Source: Sisyra terminalis
Lineage: Eukaryota > Arthropoda > Insecta > Neuroptera > Sisyridae
Direction: 5' to 3'
Assembly (NCBI GenBank): GCA_958496175.1
Contig: OY292274.1
Location: forward strand, 7,688,001 to 7,752,000
Length of the DNA stretch: 64,000 nt
Program-made: the position numbers and the translations under genes
Shown: positions 49,832 through 60,146 of the stretch, one piece after another
Position numbering within the stretch: the first letter of the stretch is position 1
How the letters are laid out: each line of letters begins with the position of its first letter
The notes under the pieces: generated by a model
Told to the model about the DNA's origin: nothing
Databases searched by the model: none
The model's input: the letters and a program-made list of their open reading frames with translations, nothing else

Positions 49832-51050
49832 ATGCCCCGTCCTTACCGAATACCAAAAAAACTTTTTGCTGAGGAATCATCATCAAACGAATCAAAGAAA
49901 AATTTAAATAATAAAAATTTAAATAAATTTAATAATTCAATAATGGCTACACCAAGCATTCACGACGTCTTGGAATCATTTAGAATTCCGGACTGTATAA
50001 AATCAATTATAAAATTTGATGGTAACCCATCAAATCTATATAACTTTATCGACAATGTCGATATTATTGTAAAGAATTTATTCCCACTGGTATCCGAGGG
50101 ATACAGGGAAATTTATAACAATGAAATTAGAAATAAAATTGTCGGGCAGGCAAATGACGTTATCAATCAACATGGTCGATTAAAATCCTGGCCGGAAATC
50201 AAGAATATTCTTTTGGATTTTTATGCCGATAAAAGAGACGAATTCTCCTTATTGCGTGACCTTTGTAATCTTACCCAAAAAAAATAAATCGCTTGAAAAT
50301 TTTTATAACGAAATAAACGAATTGTTATCTCTCATTATCAATAATCTTAATCTACAAACAAATACAACTCAGGAGGTCCTTAACAGTAAAATCCAATATT
50401 ATAATAAAGTAGCCTTGGATTCTTTCTTATCTGGATTAAATGGCCCCATTGCTGCAACAGTAAGGGCAACAAAACCAGAAAGTTTAAATGAAGCATGGCG
50501 ATTTGTTCAAACCGAACAAAATATATTTTATAAACAAAAAATAAATAATATGCACCAGAGTAATCACAACCATAATCAAAGACAATCACACCAATCCCAT
50601 AACCAACAACCACATAGATCCCAAAGACATGTACCTAACAGATTTCAAACCCAACAATCGAGTTATTTCCATAATCCACAACCAAATAGGTTTCAAACGC
50701 AACAATCACATTCATTTCAAAGACAAATACCTAATGGATTCCAAACTCAACAATCGAATCATTTTCAAAATCCACAACCAAATAGGTTTCAAACCCAACA
50801 ATCCAATATAATTCGCAATCAATCACATCAAAATCAATTCCCCAATCGAAATTCCCTACCTAAACCCGAACCAATGGACACGTCTTCCGGCAACACCGTA
50901 AGAAGACCAAACAATAATTTTCAACCTTCTGGACCCCCAAACTTTCGTTCTCGTGAATTGTTCAATCACGAACAATCACAACAAAACCATGATGAAGTAG
51001 AAGATGAAAATTTTTTCGAAATTGCCTCAACCAGTCTGCGCAATATGTAG
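49832..51050 (+). CDS. gag: Gag, interrupted by one extra base in an A8 run
   Basis: The first ATG in frame is at 49832. About 150 codons run to a TAA at 50285-50287; the rest continues in the next frame up to the TAG at 51048-51050. The two match as one protein if the A8 run at 50277-50284 had seven bases. The N-terminal part is helix-rich without known motifs. The C-terminal part (about 50560-50830) is rich in Asn, Gln and His with four copies of an RFQTQQS-type repeat, and lacks CCHC knuckles, as in other errantiviruses. Gag forms the particle shell. The lesion would stop normal Gag unless slippage on the A run corrects it. Confidence 0.85.
51008..51017 (+). promoter_or_regulatory. Gag-pol -1 frameshift site
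   Basis: In the gag frame the bases read A_AAT_TTT (51008-51014) and overlap T_TTT_TTC (51011-51017), both retrovirus-type slippery heptamers. The -1 frame is open from here into pol with no stop. Confidence 0.6.
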
Positions 51051-54000
51051 AACTTATTCATTCTCAAATTTATAACTATCTCCCCTATATTTTAATAAAA
51101 AATGGTAATTCACACCTTAGATTTTTAATCGATACAGGAAGTGATGCTTCTTTTTTGGATCCCAAATGGGCACACCCAGATTTAATAACCCCAACTAATA
51201 CTGAAGTAATTACAGCTCTAAAGAAACATAAAATCACAAAAAAACAAATAATTAACTATCTCCCTGAATTAAATAATACTTTACCTTTAGAATTCCAAAT
51301 TTTTAAATTTCACCATTACTTCGACGGTTTACTTGGTTACAAAGCTTTAAAACAAAATAATTCCATAATTAACCTCAATGACTCAATTCTGGAATGTAAC
51401 GATGTAAAAAATAAAATTTTATATAAACCGTGCATCCACACTCCTATTTTAAAAATAAGAAATAATTCTTCAATAAATGTAAAAATACCAGTTGACATCA
51501 ATAATCAAGACATTTTCGTTCCTAAAACTCAAGTTTATACAAATACTTTCGTATGTCCCGGTATTTATAAATCCATAGATCACCACATAGTGGCTCGCAT
51601 TGAAAACAACAATGATTTCGACATAAAATTTATAATTTCACAACCTTTAAAATCAGAACCTCTTTCAAAATTTCACGAACTTAATTATCACAATACGAAA
51701 CAAGATCTCGACGTTTCACGTGAGAGTTATCAATTTATTCTGGAAAATTTACGTACATCTCACCTTAATACAGAAGAAACTAAATTTCTTACTAAACTTT
51801 GTTCTTCATATCGCGAAATATTTTACACTCCTGATTCAAAATTAAATTTCACTGGTCCCGTAAAACATTCAATCAAAACAACTGATAATTACCCAATCTA
51901 CACCAAAAGTTATAGATACCCCGAATGTCATAAAATTGAAATTCAAAAGCAAATATCAGAAATGCTAGAAAAAGGGATTATACGGCCTTCTAATTCGCCT
52001 TGGAATTCTCCAATTTGGATCGTACCAAAGAAATTAGACGCTAGTGGGAAACGAAAATGGCGCTTAGTCGTTGATTATAGGAAATTAAATGAAAAAACGG
52101 TGGATGACAGGTACCCAATACCCAACATTACTGAAATTCTTGATAAATTGGGTAAATGTAATTATTTCACTACTCTAGATTTAGCTTCGGGATTTCATCA
52201 AATAGAAATGGACCCCAAAGATATCTCCAAGACAGCGTTCACTGTAGATCATGGTCACTACGAATTTACTCGGATGACTTTTGGTTTGAAAAATGCCCCA
52301 GCCACATTTCAAAGAGTCATGGACAATATGTTACGTGACCTATTAGGAAAAAATTGTCTAGTCTATATGGACGATATCGTTATTTATTCCAATTCCCTTC
52401 AGGAACATATTGAAACATTAACTAAAGTTTTTAGTAGATTGAGGCGAAATAATTTTAAAATACAACTAGACAAATGTGAATTTTTACGAAAAGAAATCGA
52501 ATTTCTCGGGCACGTGGTTACACCTAATGGAATAAAACCTAACCCATCTAAAATAGAAGCCATATCCAAATTCCCTATCCCAAAAACTCAAAAACAAATT
52601 AAATCCTTCCTCGGACTTCTGGGATATTATAGAAAATTTATTCCGGACTTCGCAAAAATAACAAAACCATTCACAAGATCTTTAAGAAAGAATTCAAAAA
52701 TAGAAATTAACGACGAATACATTAAAACATTTAACTATTGCAAACAAATACTTACAAATGATCCCATATTAAAATATCCTGATTTTGAGAAACCCTTTAT
52801 CCTTACCACTGATGCATCCAATATCGCATTAGGTGCCGTTTTATCACAAGGAAAGGTTGGTTCAGATTTACCGGTATGTTACGCTTCTCGTACGCTTACC
52901 AAAGCTGAAGAAAATTACAGCACTATTGAAAGAGAACTTCTTGCCATTGTTTGGGCAACAAAATATTTTCGTCCGTATCTTTTCGGAAGAAAATTCACAA
53001 TTGTCACGGATCATAAACCTTTAACCTGGCTCTTTTCTCTTAAGGAACCAAACTCAAAATTGATAAGATGGAGGTTAAGATTAGAGGAGTTTGATTATAA
53101 AATTGTTTATAAAAAAGGCTCAGCTAATTCAAATGCTGACGCTTTATCTCGAGTTCAATTAGAAACAAATAATCAAGAAATTAGTTCTGAAATCGTGGAA
53201 GTATCCACTCAGCATTCCGCTAATGAAAATTTTAATAGAGGCATCCCAATTTCAGAACGATGCTTAAATGAATTTAATAATCAATTAGTTATAAAACTTC
53301 AACCCAACGAAAACATTACAAAGGAAAAACTATTTCAAACACGAAATAGACTAACGATAACTTCAAATACGTTCAGTGAGCGTAAACTAATCCAAATTTT
53401 CAAAGAATATATAAATCCTTCAAAATTAACTGCCGTTTTAACCGATGACACTACATTTTTAACTTTTGCTAGATTACACGATCAATACTTTAACAACTTC
53501 AAAATAGTTAGATGCATCCAAATTTTAGAAGATATAGAAACTATTGAAGAGCAATCAAAACTTATTAAACAATACCATGAAACCTCGAATCATAGAGGAA
53601 TCGAAGAAACTTTTAATCACCTAAAAAGATATTTTTATTTCAACAATATGAAAGGCAAAATAAATTCATTCATAAATAGTTGTGAAATATGTTTAACTCA
53701 TAAGTATGAACGACATCCATTAAAACTAAAATTTCAACAAACAGAACAACCAAGTGAACCATTCCAAATTTTGCATACAGATCTACTGTACTTAGAAAAT
53801 AAATACCTTTTAACGATTTTGGATAAATTTTCGAAATACGCTGAAGCGCATGTAATTCCCTATAAAACACCCATAGAAGTTTTAAAGATTTTCAAAAATT
53901 ATTTTTCACGACATGGTATACCTCAACAAATTATTCACGATGGAGGTTTAGAATTTTGTTCAATCAATATTAAAGAGTTTTTTAAATTATATAACATAAA

Positions 54001-54541
54001 GGATCACATTACAGCTGCTAGAAATTCTACAGGAAACTCTCCTATAGAAAGATTTCATAATACATTTTTGGAAATTTTTAGAATAGTTCATAAGACTGAT
54101 CCAAAATGCGATTTCAATGAAAAAATTGACCAAACTATTCTAACTTACAATAATTCAATTCATAGCTCTACAAAATTAACTCCATTTGAAGTAATTAAGG
54201 GAATCAGATTTAATACCATAATTGAAACAAACAATGATCATTCACTCACTGAGTTCAACGAAAAACACATCGCCGAAATTAATAAAATTCGAAACATTAT
54301 AACCTCACATCAAAACAAAACCAAAGAAATTTTAGATAGACAAAATGCCTCCAGACAAGATCCTCCCGACATTAGAATCAATGAAAATGAATTTATTAAA
54401 AATGTACAGAAAAACAAAATACGTGAGCCATATAATAAAATTTTACCTACTAATCAGAATAAGTTAACTTTTAGAACACATAAATATAAATATCATAAAT
54501 GTAAGTTGAAACCTAAAAGAAAAAATATTGTTACAGGATAG
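51014..54541 (+). CDS. pol: Pol: protease, reverse transcriptase, RNase H, integrase
   Basis: The frame is -1 to gag and open from the slippery site; it has no start codon of its own. Protease active site DTGSDAS begins at 51131. RT carries WRLVVDYRKLNEKT, LDLASGFHQIEM and the catalytic YMDD at 52364-52375. RNase H shows TTDASNIALGAVLSQ and TIERELLAIVWA. The integrase zinc finger is seen as H-x-H then CEICLTH near 53575-53702; its catalytic D, D, E lie in HTDLLYL, IIHDGGLEF and NSPIERFHN. The chain is about 1175 codons, with no stop or missing catalytic residue. It processes Gag-Pol, copies RNA to DNA and inserts it. It looks functional, but depends on Gag, which is broken. Confidence 0.95.
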   Translation, partial: FRNCLNQSAQYVELIHSQIYNYLPYILIKNGNSHLRFLIDTGSDASFLDPKWAHPDLITPTNTEVITALKKHKITKKQIINYLPELNNTLPLEFQIFKFHHYFDGLLGYKALKQNNSIINLNDSILECNDVKNKILYKPCIHTPILKIRNNSSINVKIPVDINNQDIFVPKTQVYTNTFVCPGIYKSIDHHIVARIENNNDFDIKFIISQPLKSEPLSKFHELNYHNTKQDLDVSRESYQFILENLRTSHLNTEETKFLTKLCSSYREIFYTPDSKLNFTGPVKHSIKTTDNYPIYTKSYRYPECHKIEIQKQISEMLEKGIIRPSNSPWNSPIWIVPKKLDASGKRKWRLVVDYRKLNEKTVDDRYPIPNITEILDKLGKCNYFTTLDLASGFHQIEMDPKDISKTAFTVDHGHYEFTRMTFGLKNAPATFQRVMDNMLRDLLGKNCLVYMDDIVIYSNSLQEHIETLTKVFSRLRRNNFKIQLDKCEFLRKEIEFLGHVVTPNGIKPNPSKIEAISKFPIPKTQKQIKSFLGLLGYYRKFIPDFAKITKPFTRSLRKNSKIEINDEYIKTFNYCKQILTNDPILKYPDFEKPFILTTDASNIALGAVLSQGKVGSDLPVCYASRTLTKAEENYSTIERELLAIVWATKYFRPYLFGRKFTIVTDHKPLTWLFSLKEPNSKLIRWRLRLEEFDYKIVYKKGSANSNADALSRVQLETNNQEISSEIVEVSTQHSANENFNRGIPISERCLNEFNNQLVIKLQPNENITKEKLFQTRNRLTITSNTFSERKLIQIFKEYINPSKLTAVLTDDTTFLTFARLHDQYFNNFKIVRCIQILEDIETIEEQSKLIKQYHETSNHRGIEETFNHLKRYFYFNNMKGKINSFINSCEICLTHKYERHPLKLKFQQTEQPSEPFQILHTDLLYLENKYLLTILDKFSKYAEAHVIPYKTPIEVLKIFKNYFSRHGIPQQIIHDGGLEFCSINIKEFFKLYNIKDHITAARNSTGNSPIERFHNTFLEIFRIVHKTDPKCDFNEKIDQTILTYNNSIHSSTKLTPFEVIKGIRFNTIIETNNDHSLTEFNEKHIAEINKIRNIITSHQNKTKEILDRQNASRQDPPDIRINENEFIKNVQKNKIREPYNKILPTNQNKLTFRTHKYKYHKCKLKPKRKNIVTG

Positions 54542-56124
54542 TCCAGACCATAGCCCTGGATATTTTCCAAATCATTCATGGACAAGAAATTTCTATAAGC
54601 AATTTAAACGGCATACATGGCCTTTTTAGCCTAAAAATAGGTGATTCTAAACATATTAAATATTACAAAAATTATATACATATTATAGAGCTGGATAAGC
54701 TAGAAAACAATTATGAAAATTTAGAAAAGAATATTATAAAGTTACGAAACGACAACGAAGGAATATATAGCTTAAAAACAATGAATCAACAATTCTATCA
54801 AAGTAAATCAAAATTTAATACTTTAAAACTAAGAAAAAGGAACAAAAGGGGTCTTATAAATGGCTTGGGCTCCATTATTAAAACTATAACGGGAAATATG
54901 GACTACGCTGATGCGGAAAATCTAAACAAAGCAATCGAAACTCTAAAGTATAACCAAAAAGATATAAATAAAATTATGGAGGAACAACACACGTTAAACA
55001 AACAAATGATTGATAGATTTGAAAATATCACGAAATTTATCAATAGTGAACAAATCCGTATTGAAAAGTATATTTCAAACATAAACCAGTCGGATAAGAC
55101 CAGAAAATTGATTTCAAATTCACAAATCTTCTTTTTATTGATGAGTCAATTGAATATTCTTGACAAACATGTTGATAACATAATTGACGCAATAACATTT
55201 GGCAAACTTAATCTTATTTCCAAATACATTCTGGATCAGAATGAATTGGACGAAATTTATAGCATTCTTTCAAAACAAATAAACATTATTTCCGACGAAC
55301 ACATTTATGAATTATTAAATTTAAAAGCCTATTACAATCATTCATCTATCATTTTTGCAATTCAAATCCCCATTTTTCATAATGAAACATTTCAATTGCT
55401 CCATTTGCGACCAATCCCTTTCAACTCCACCGTTATCGTTCCTGAGAAGACATACCTATCCCTAGGCAAGACACATTATATGTTTCTGAACGAGCCATGC
55501 AGACTCATCGAAAGACAATTCATCTGCGATAAGAACGTCCTACTCAGCCAATCAACAAACAACTGCGAAATAAAAATTCTAAATGGTCAGTCGGCTAATT
55601 GCAAACTTCAATTCGTCCAAGACTCTGAATTCATCGATGTGATCGAATCTAATCACATCATAACTCACACCCTGCAACCAGTTAAATTATCTTCAACATG
55701 CGACGACAAAATTCATTCTTTACAAGGAACATTTCATATTCAATTTTACAACTGTGTAATCTCAATCAATGGAATCGATTACATAAGCTCCGAAAAATAT
55801 GTCTTCAATAAATTTATCATGCCACAAGCTATATCAAACAACATAAATATAACAAGTATATTGGAGGAAATATCCTTGCCAAAATTAAATCTTCAATCAT
55901 TAGAAAATACAAAAGAATTAAATTTTATAAAAACCAATCACCAAATACACATCAGCTTCACATTTATTATTGGACTTTTGGTCATCACGTTCCTCATCTT
56001 CTTCTGCGTCTACAAATTCAAAAATCGACAACGTCTTCAACAATCCACAGTTCAATCAGTGCCAACCATCCCGACGTCCCCAATTGTTGCAGACTTCCCT
56101 TGGAAAAGCATGCAACAATCTTAG
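54537..56124 (+). CDS. env: Env, baculovirus-F-like fusion glycoprotein
   Basis: The frame is open from before 54537 to TAG at 56122-56124; the first internal ATG at 54781 would omit the N-terminus. A splice acceptor (TTGTTACAG, AG at 54535-54536) lies in the last codons of pol; joining it to the donor at 49797/49798 keeps the frame and gives about 534 residues with a short hydrophobic start. A furin-type site RKRNKR is encoded at 54832-54849, followed by a Gly-rich fusion-peptide-like stretch. A membrane segment lies near 55955-56015 with a cytoplasmic tail of about 35 residues. This plan matches insect errantivirus Env, related to baculovirus F. Whether it is expressed or functional is unknown. 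Confidence 0.88.
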
Positions 56125-56132
56125 GAGGGAGG
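56124..56132 (+). other. Polypurine tract
   Basis: GGAGGGAGG immediately before the 3' LTR, the usual primer for plus-strand DNA; it starts at the last base of the env stop codon. Confidence 0.8.
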
Positions 56133-56681
56133 AGTTACATAAGCAACCCTTAAACTAACCCCAAAATGACACTTTAATTAAAACACATTTTTTTCCTTAT
56201 ATTTTTCATTATATTTTTCCATGTCATTTGAGATAAATTAGCACATGTAAATTACGTGCCTTGTACATAATTGTAATTAAACGCTTTTTGTTGATTTCAC
56301 TAAAAATGTTATATATGAATTGAACTTATGATGTTGACTCTGCAGATCTCACGGTTTGCAAATGCACAGCTTCGCGAATTACGCGTTTTAATTATGGCGG
56401 TTAATTCAAAATTTCTTAGCGTCTCTAAAAGAACGCCATCGGGTCTATAAATAGACCCTCTTGCATCAAATTAATTAGACTTAACGCGATTTTCGTTATT
56501 AACGCACGTTAGGCGGTTTTCCGTTATATCTCAATTAATATAACACTACATATTAAAAATCATAAATTCAATTCATTAAAATAAATCGTTGTAATTTCAA
56601 ATAATAATTAAGCAATAAAGTGTATTTTTGGACATTCAAAAATTGAAGTTGCGTTCACTTTAAAACCCAAAAAACATAACT
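56133..56681 (+). repeat. 3' LTR
   Basis: 549 bp; I found no difference from the 5' LTR by eye. Confidence 0.93.
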
Positions 56682-56685
56682 ATAG

Positions 56686-57360
56686 TATAGCGGCTGTTCA
56701 CTGAGGATATTATTAATTGACGCGTGTTTATGGACGACAATAGAATTTGTGATTAATAATTCTACTCCAGTGGATCACGATGTGTTGCAAATAATTTCCA
56801 TGGGGAAATTAAAGAAGCACAAACAAAAGCATATGTAGTTGCTTACTGTTCCAATCTTATACTTTAATAAGGAACGGAAAACATTTCTGTTTGCTTTGAA
56901 TCATTAAATAATAAACTTTTTTTTTAAATTGATATCAAATTTCATTGGATATTTAGTTTGTATTGAACGTTTTTTTTTTAGTATAAATTTCAAACTAATT
57001 TTACTTTAAAAAATCGAAAAATATTCTGAATAAAAAACCAATACTTAAAAATTCGTGACTTTTAATATCTGAGAAAAATAGGTCACCTTTACGTTAAATA
57101 TAAGTTCAAACGACCCAGATTAAATAATATTTCGGTTGATTTAGTTTGTATTTTTCGCAACAATGGGTATATTAATTTTTTTGTAATACGCAACGAAAAT
57201 TTTATAGTTAATCTTTATAAATGAGATTAAATGCTGAATGTTAAAGAAAACAGAGGGAACAAAAGATAGCGACAACGGAAATTCGAATGTTGAAATAGTG
57301 AAACGAGAAGAGACGGTATGTTCCCTCCTGCTAGTCAGGCCTAAGGGTTTAGAATAAGTA
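56686..57360. other. AT-rich stretch, no gene seen
   Basis: Nothing recognised. A 96-codon minus-strand frame overlapping 57141-57431 crosses into the adjacent MITE and is likely chance. Confidence 0.5.
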
Positions 57361-57932
57361 GGGGAGACCGGGTACAAAAGTAACAATTTGTACTTGCACC
57401 TTGATTTCTGGCTGGGTGTTATTATTGCCATGAAATGAATATAACCACATATAAATTTAGTTTATGTTCTTCACAATAGTAACTTGATTTATTAAATTAT
57501 GGTGTGTTTTATATGAATAACACAGAGTTAAAAAAAAATTGTCAGTTGTTACTTTCGACTACGTAGGCGAGTCGAAAGTAACACGTTGTGGGTCGAAAGT
57601 AACAAGACTGCTAAGGGTTGCTAATGAAAACAATAATACAAGTTATATCAATAAATTACTTATTTAAGGACTTTGTATTAATGATATAAACCAAATTCAG
57701 CATTTTAAATACTCAAAAAATAATTATTTTAAGGTAATGAATCAATAGAATGTCGCGACAACGTCTAAGAACTACTGCATGAAGAACTACCGACACGGAA
57801 ATGTATCGAAAACCATTCTATTGAACTAGATATCTATAAAAATATGATGTTAGTAATAAAATCATTACGAGGGCAAAAGTAACATATTACTTTTGTACCC
57901 TAGGGGGCTATGTTACTTTTGTTCCCATTCTC
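57361..57932. mobile_element. MITE with ACAAAAGTAAC ends
   Basis: The left end reads GGAGACCGGGTACAAAAGTAAC; the right end is the near-complement GTTACTTTTGTTCCCATTCTC. The motif AAAGTAAC or its complement occurs at least seven times, several as GTCGAAAGTAAC. It is non-coding and the target duplication is unclear. Confidence 0.6.
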
Positions 57933-58104
57933 ATTTTTAATAAAATGTGTAATATAACTTTAAACTGGAACGTGGTAGACAAAAATGAATTTAAACAATG
58001 TACAATTTATCTAATCAAGAATAAATATGCAAACATTCGGATTACTATGATCTTTTTAAGACTATGTAAACCAGTGGCGTGCACGGAGATAATTTCAAAT
58101 TATC

Positions 58105-58145
58105 TCAACGTTTCGTTGGTATTTATTTCCAACTTCTTCAGGAGA
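58105..58145 (-). ncRNA. Hammerhead-like motif, left arm of the short foldback
   Basis: On the minus strand CCTGAAGA (rc of 58135-58142), stem GTTGG/CCAAC with loop AAATAAATA, then GAAACGTT. Core bases are intact apart from one extra A before stem II. Confidence 0.5.
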
Positions 58146-58212
58146 ACTAAAACATAATGAATGTTTTAGAACTAAAACATTTGAACAACATGCATTGTTA
58201 TTATGTTTTAGT

Positions 58213-58255
58213 TCTCCTAAAGAAGTTGGAAATAAATACCAACGAAACGTTGCGA
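58213..58255 (+). ncRNA. Hammerhead-like motif, right arm, mutated
   Basis: Same block, but the core CTGAAGA is CTAAAGA, a change at an essential G, so this arm is probably dead. Confidence 0.4.
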
Positions 58256-58264
58256 TAATTTGAA

Positions 58265-58893
58265 AAATAACGTCTTATTATTTAAATCCAAGTTCCCAAG
58301 AACATTATTAATTACTTGCCTTGAATCTTCTTGATAACAGTGCAGATTTCAAGCGTTTTAAAAGATTGTCGATACTTGACCTTACAGACCGATTTTAGTG
58401 ATTTTAGTTGTTAGTGTTATTACATTTAAGAATACTATTTATACTATAATTATATTTAGAATCTTATTACTGTTGTTTTACTTTAATTTTCAATGTTATT
58501 ATGTCATTGGACACAACTTACACACGAATGCTGTAAGTGTGACATATTGCAATTATTGCCAAAAGGCAGAGGGTGCAAAAACAAAATTTGTAAATAAAAA
58601 AAGGTATTCTGTTATTTTCTTGCCTTGAAAATATGATTTTTTTAAATACCAGTTTTGTCGAAAAAATGGTATGGATTTCGGAGTATAATTATTTAAAGAA
58701 AATTTATTCAACATATTTAAACTCTCAGAATTGCCTCAATTTTGGTGAAGCTATAGAATAAAAGACAAATTAGTTTCTATTTTTGAATTACGCCGATAAA
58801 TGCAACGCAACAGCATCAACTTCCGATTTTGTCACGGAAAAAGAGTTAAATCAAGAGAATTGGCTTTTCTCAAAGAAGAACTAAAAACTTTGC
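58265..58893. other. Unassigned stretch, no gene seen
   Basis: A 76-codon frame at 58398-58628 has no recognisable features. The end may include more of the decayed protein that follows. Confidence 0.5.
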
Positions 58894-59150
58894 CTATCTA
58901 TGGTTTTTTACAATTCGCTTGGTTGTACCTATAACACCATCACATGGAGTTAAACCATGAGAAGTGAATAATAAATTCTTCTCTATCTTTAACTCAAAAT
59001 CTTCACCATCAAAGCCCAAGTTGATAAAATTCTTTACTTATTGTGAAGCTGCGCTAAAATTAAAACAATGTTTTTCTACAAACTTATCAAGTTTCTCTTT
59101 TATAACTTCAACAAATACCTTTTGCAAAGCAAAAAAAGACACTGTAGTAT
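58894..59150 (-). pseudogene. Fragment of an arthropod repeat protein (HGxxPCDG type)
   Basis: On the minus strand the frame reads VKNFINLGFDGEDFELKIE, then LLFTSHGLTPCDGVIGTTKR and ends at TAG (58894-58896). A stop precedes VKNF. From memory the SHG-x-x-PCDG-x-x-GT-x-KR motif marks a repeat protein found in many uncharacterised copies in arthropods. It is probably of transposon origin; I do not know the function. Only the C-terminal part is here. Confidence 0.6.
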
Positions 59151-59185
59151 TTGTTTAATAGTAATTTATCATACAATATGTTTTA

Positions 59186-59232
59186 TAGTAGATAATTGAT
59201 AATTCTACTATCAATTGATAATTGATAGTAGA
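59186..59232. repeat. Small mixed direct and inverted repeat
   Basis: TAGTAGATAATTGATAATT followed by CTACTATCAATTGATAATT and TGATAGTAGAT, a cluster of overlapping copies likely made by template switching. Confidence 0.6.
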
Positions 59233-59298
59233 TACAATATGATTTGTTCTCTTATTTCTATTTGTTAACTTAATTGGTAATGATCATTTTATAAATTA

Positions 59299-59561
59299 CT
59301 AGCTGATCCCCGTGACTTCGTCTGCGTAACGTAGGTGTAGATTATATTTTCTTTTTTGATTTGCTATTTGAAGTAGTATATGAAAACTATTATTTTTATT
59401 ATTTCTTTAACGAAAAACATTGTTCCGTTCTTTAGTTAAATCGGGACACACATACAGACAGACAGACAAAACTTTAAAAATGTTAAATTTGGAATAAGGG
59501 CCTCTTGAAACAAAAATCGAAATGTACAGACAGACGTAAGAATTTTATATATTAGTATAGA
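59299..59561 (-). mobile_element. 263-bp mini-Helitron H5
   Basis: On the minus strand it starts TCTATACTAATATATAAA at 59561 and ends AGCTAG at 59299. The two ends match H1 and H3, but nearly the whole interior is missing. The 3' junction is followed by T as expected; the base before TC is T instead of A. Confidence 0.8.
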
Positions 59562-60146
59562 AGTATAGACATTCTTGTATCTAGATATACCATAAAAGCA
59601 ATGGAAGTCTTGGCTTTAAATAAATCAATATATAGAACTAAACAATTAATTTTAATTACTTTGTAAGTATAAAAAGATTCTTCAGACTTTTTATTTAATT
59701 TTTAAAATTGTTCAAATCCGAAAACTTTATTTTTATTAAAAACTCAATTAATAGCTACGACAGTAACAATGAACTAAATTGAACATTTTTATACGAACAA
59801 AGCATTACCATAAATTGATTTTCTAATTAAAAGCTCGTGCCAGTAAATCGTGTTCTTGGTAAATCATGCTTCATATGTTTTATTAAAGATATTTAAACTT
59901 TAAGTATATCAACCAAAAGTTAACCGAGCGTAAAATTTAAAACAAAGAACTAAAATCAATACAGAGTGAAACGTTAAGTTTGTGGCATTTAACTAAGATG
60001 TACTTTACTCAAAGTTACAAAATAAAACTTAAGATTTGTCATTCGATGATTAAAATTTTGTCATGGTGCAGTTACAAAGTTGAGAGGCATTTTTAAACTT
60101 TTTAAAAAAATGTTATCAGTATTTGGAAAGAAGTTAAATCAACTTT
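59562..60146. other. AT-rich stretch, no gene seen
   Basis: No frame or repeat identified. Confidence 0.55.

Larger units (their letters stand above)
49045..56681 (+). mobile_element. Errantivirus-like LTR retrotransposon with gag, pol, env
   Basis: A 7637-bp element with LTRs of 549 bp that I find identical by eye, beginning AGTTAC and ending ATAACT, flanked by ATAG on both sides (49041-49044, 56682-56685). The order is LTR, primer site, gag, pol (protease, RT, RNase H, integrase), env, purine tract, LTR. AGTTA ends, a 4-bp duplication and a third env frame are marks of insect errantiviruses (Ty3/Gypsy, Metaviridae). Matching LTRs imply a recent insertion. The only lesion seen is one extra A in gag. 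Confidence 0.95.
58094..58264. mobile_element. Short foldback with hammerhead-like arms
   Basis: A 171-bp palindrome; arms of about 65 bp enclose a loop that is partly self-complementary (aaaacataat and attatgtttt). Each arm carries a PLE-type hammerhead-like block facing outward. The sequence is unrelated to the foldbacks at 1, 24079 and 34078 but has the same plan. Confidence 0.75.
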
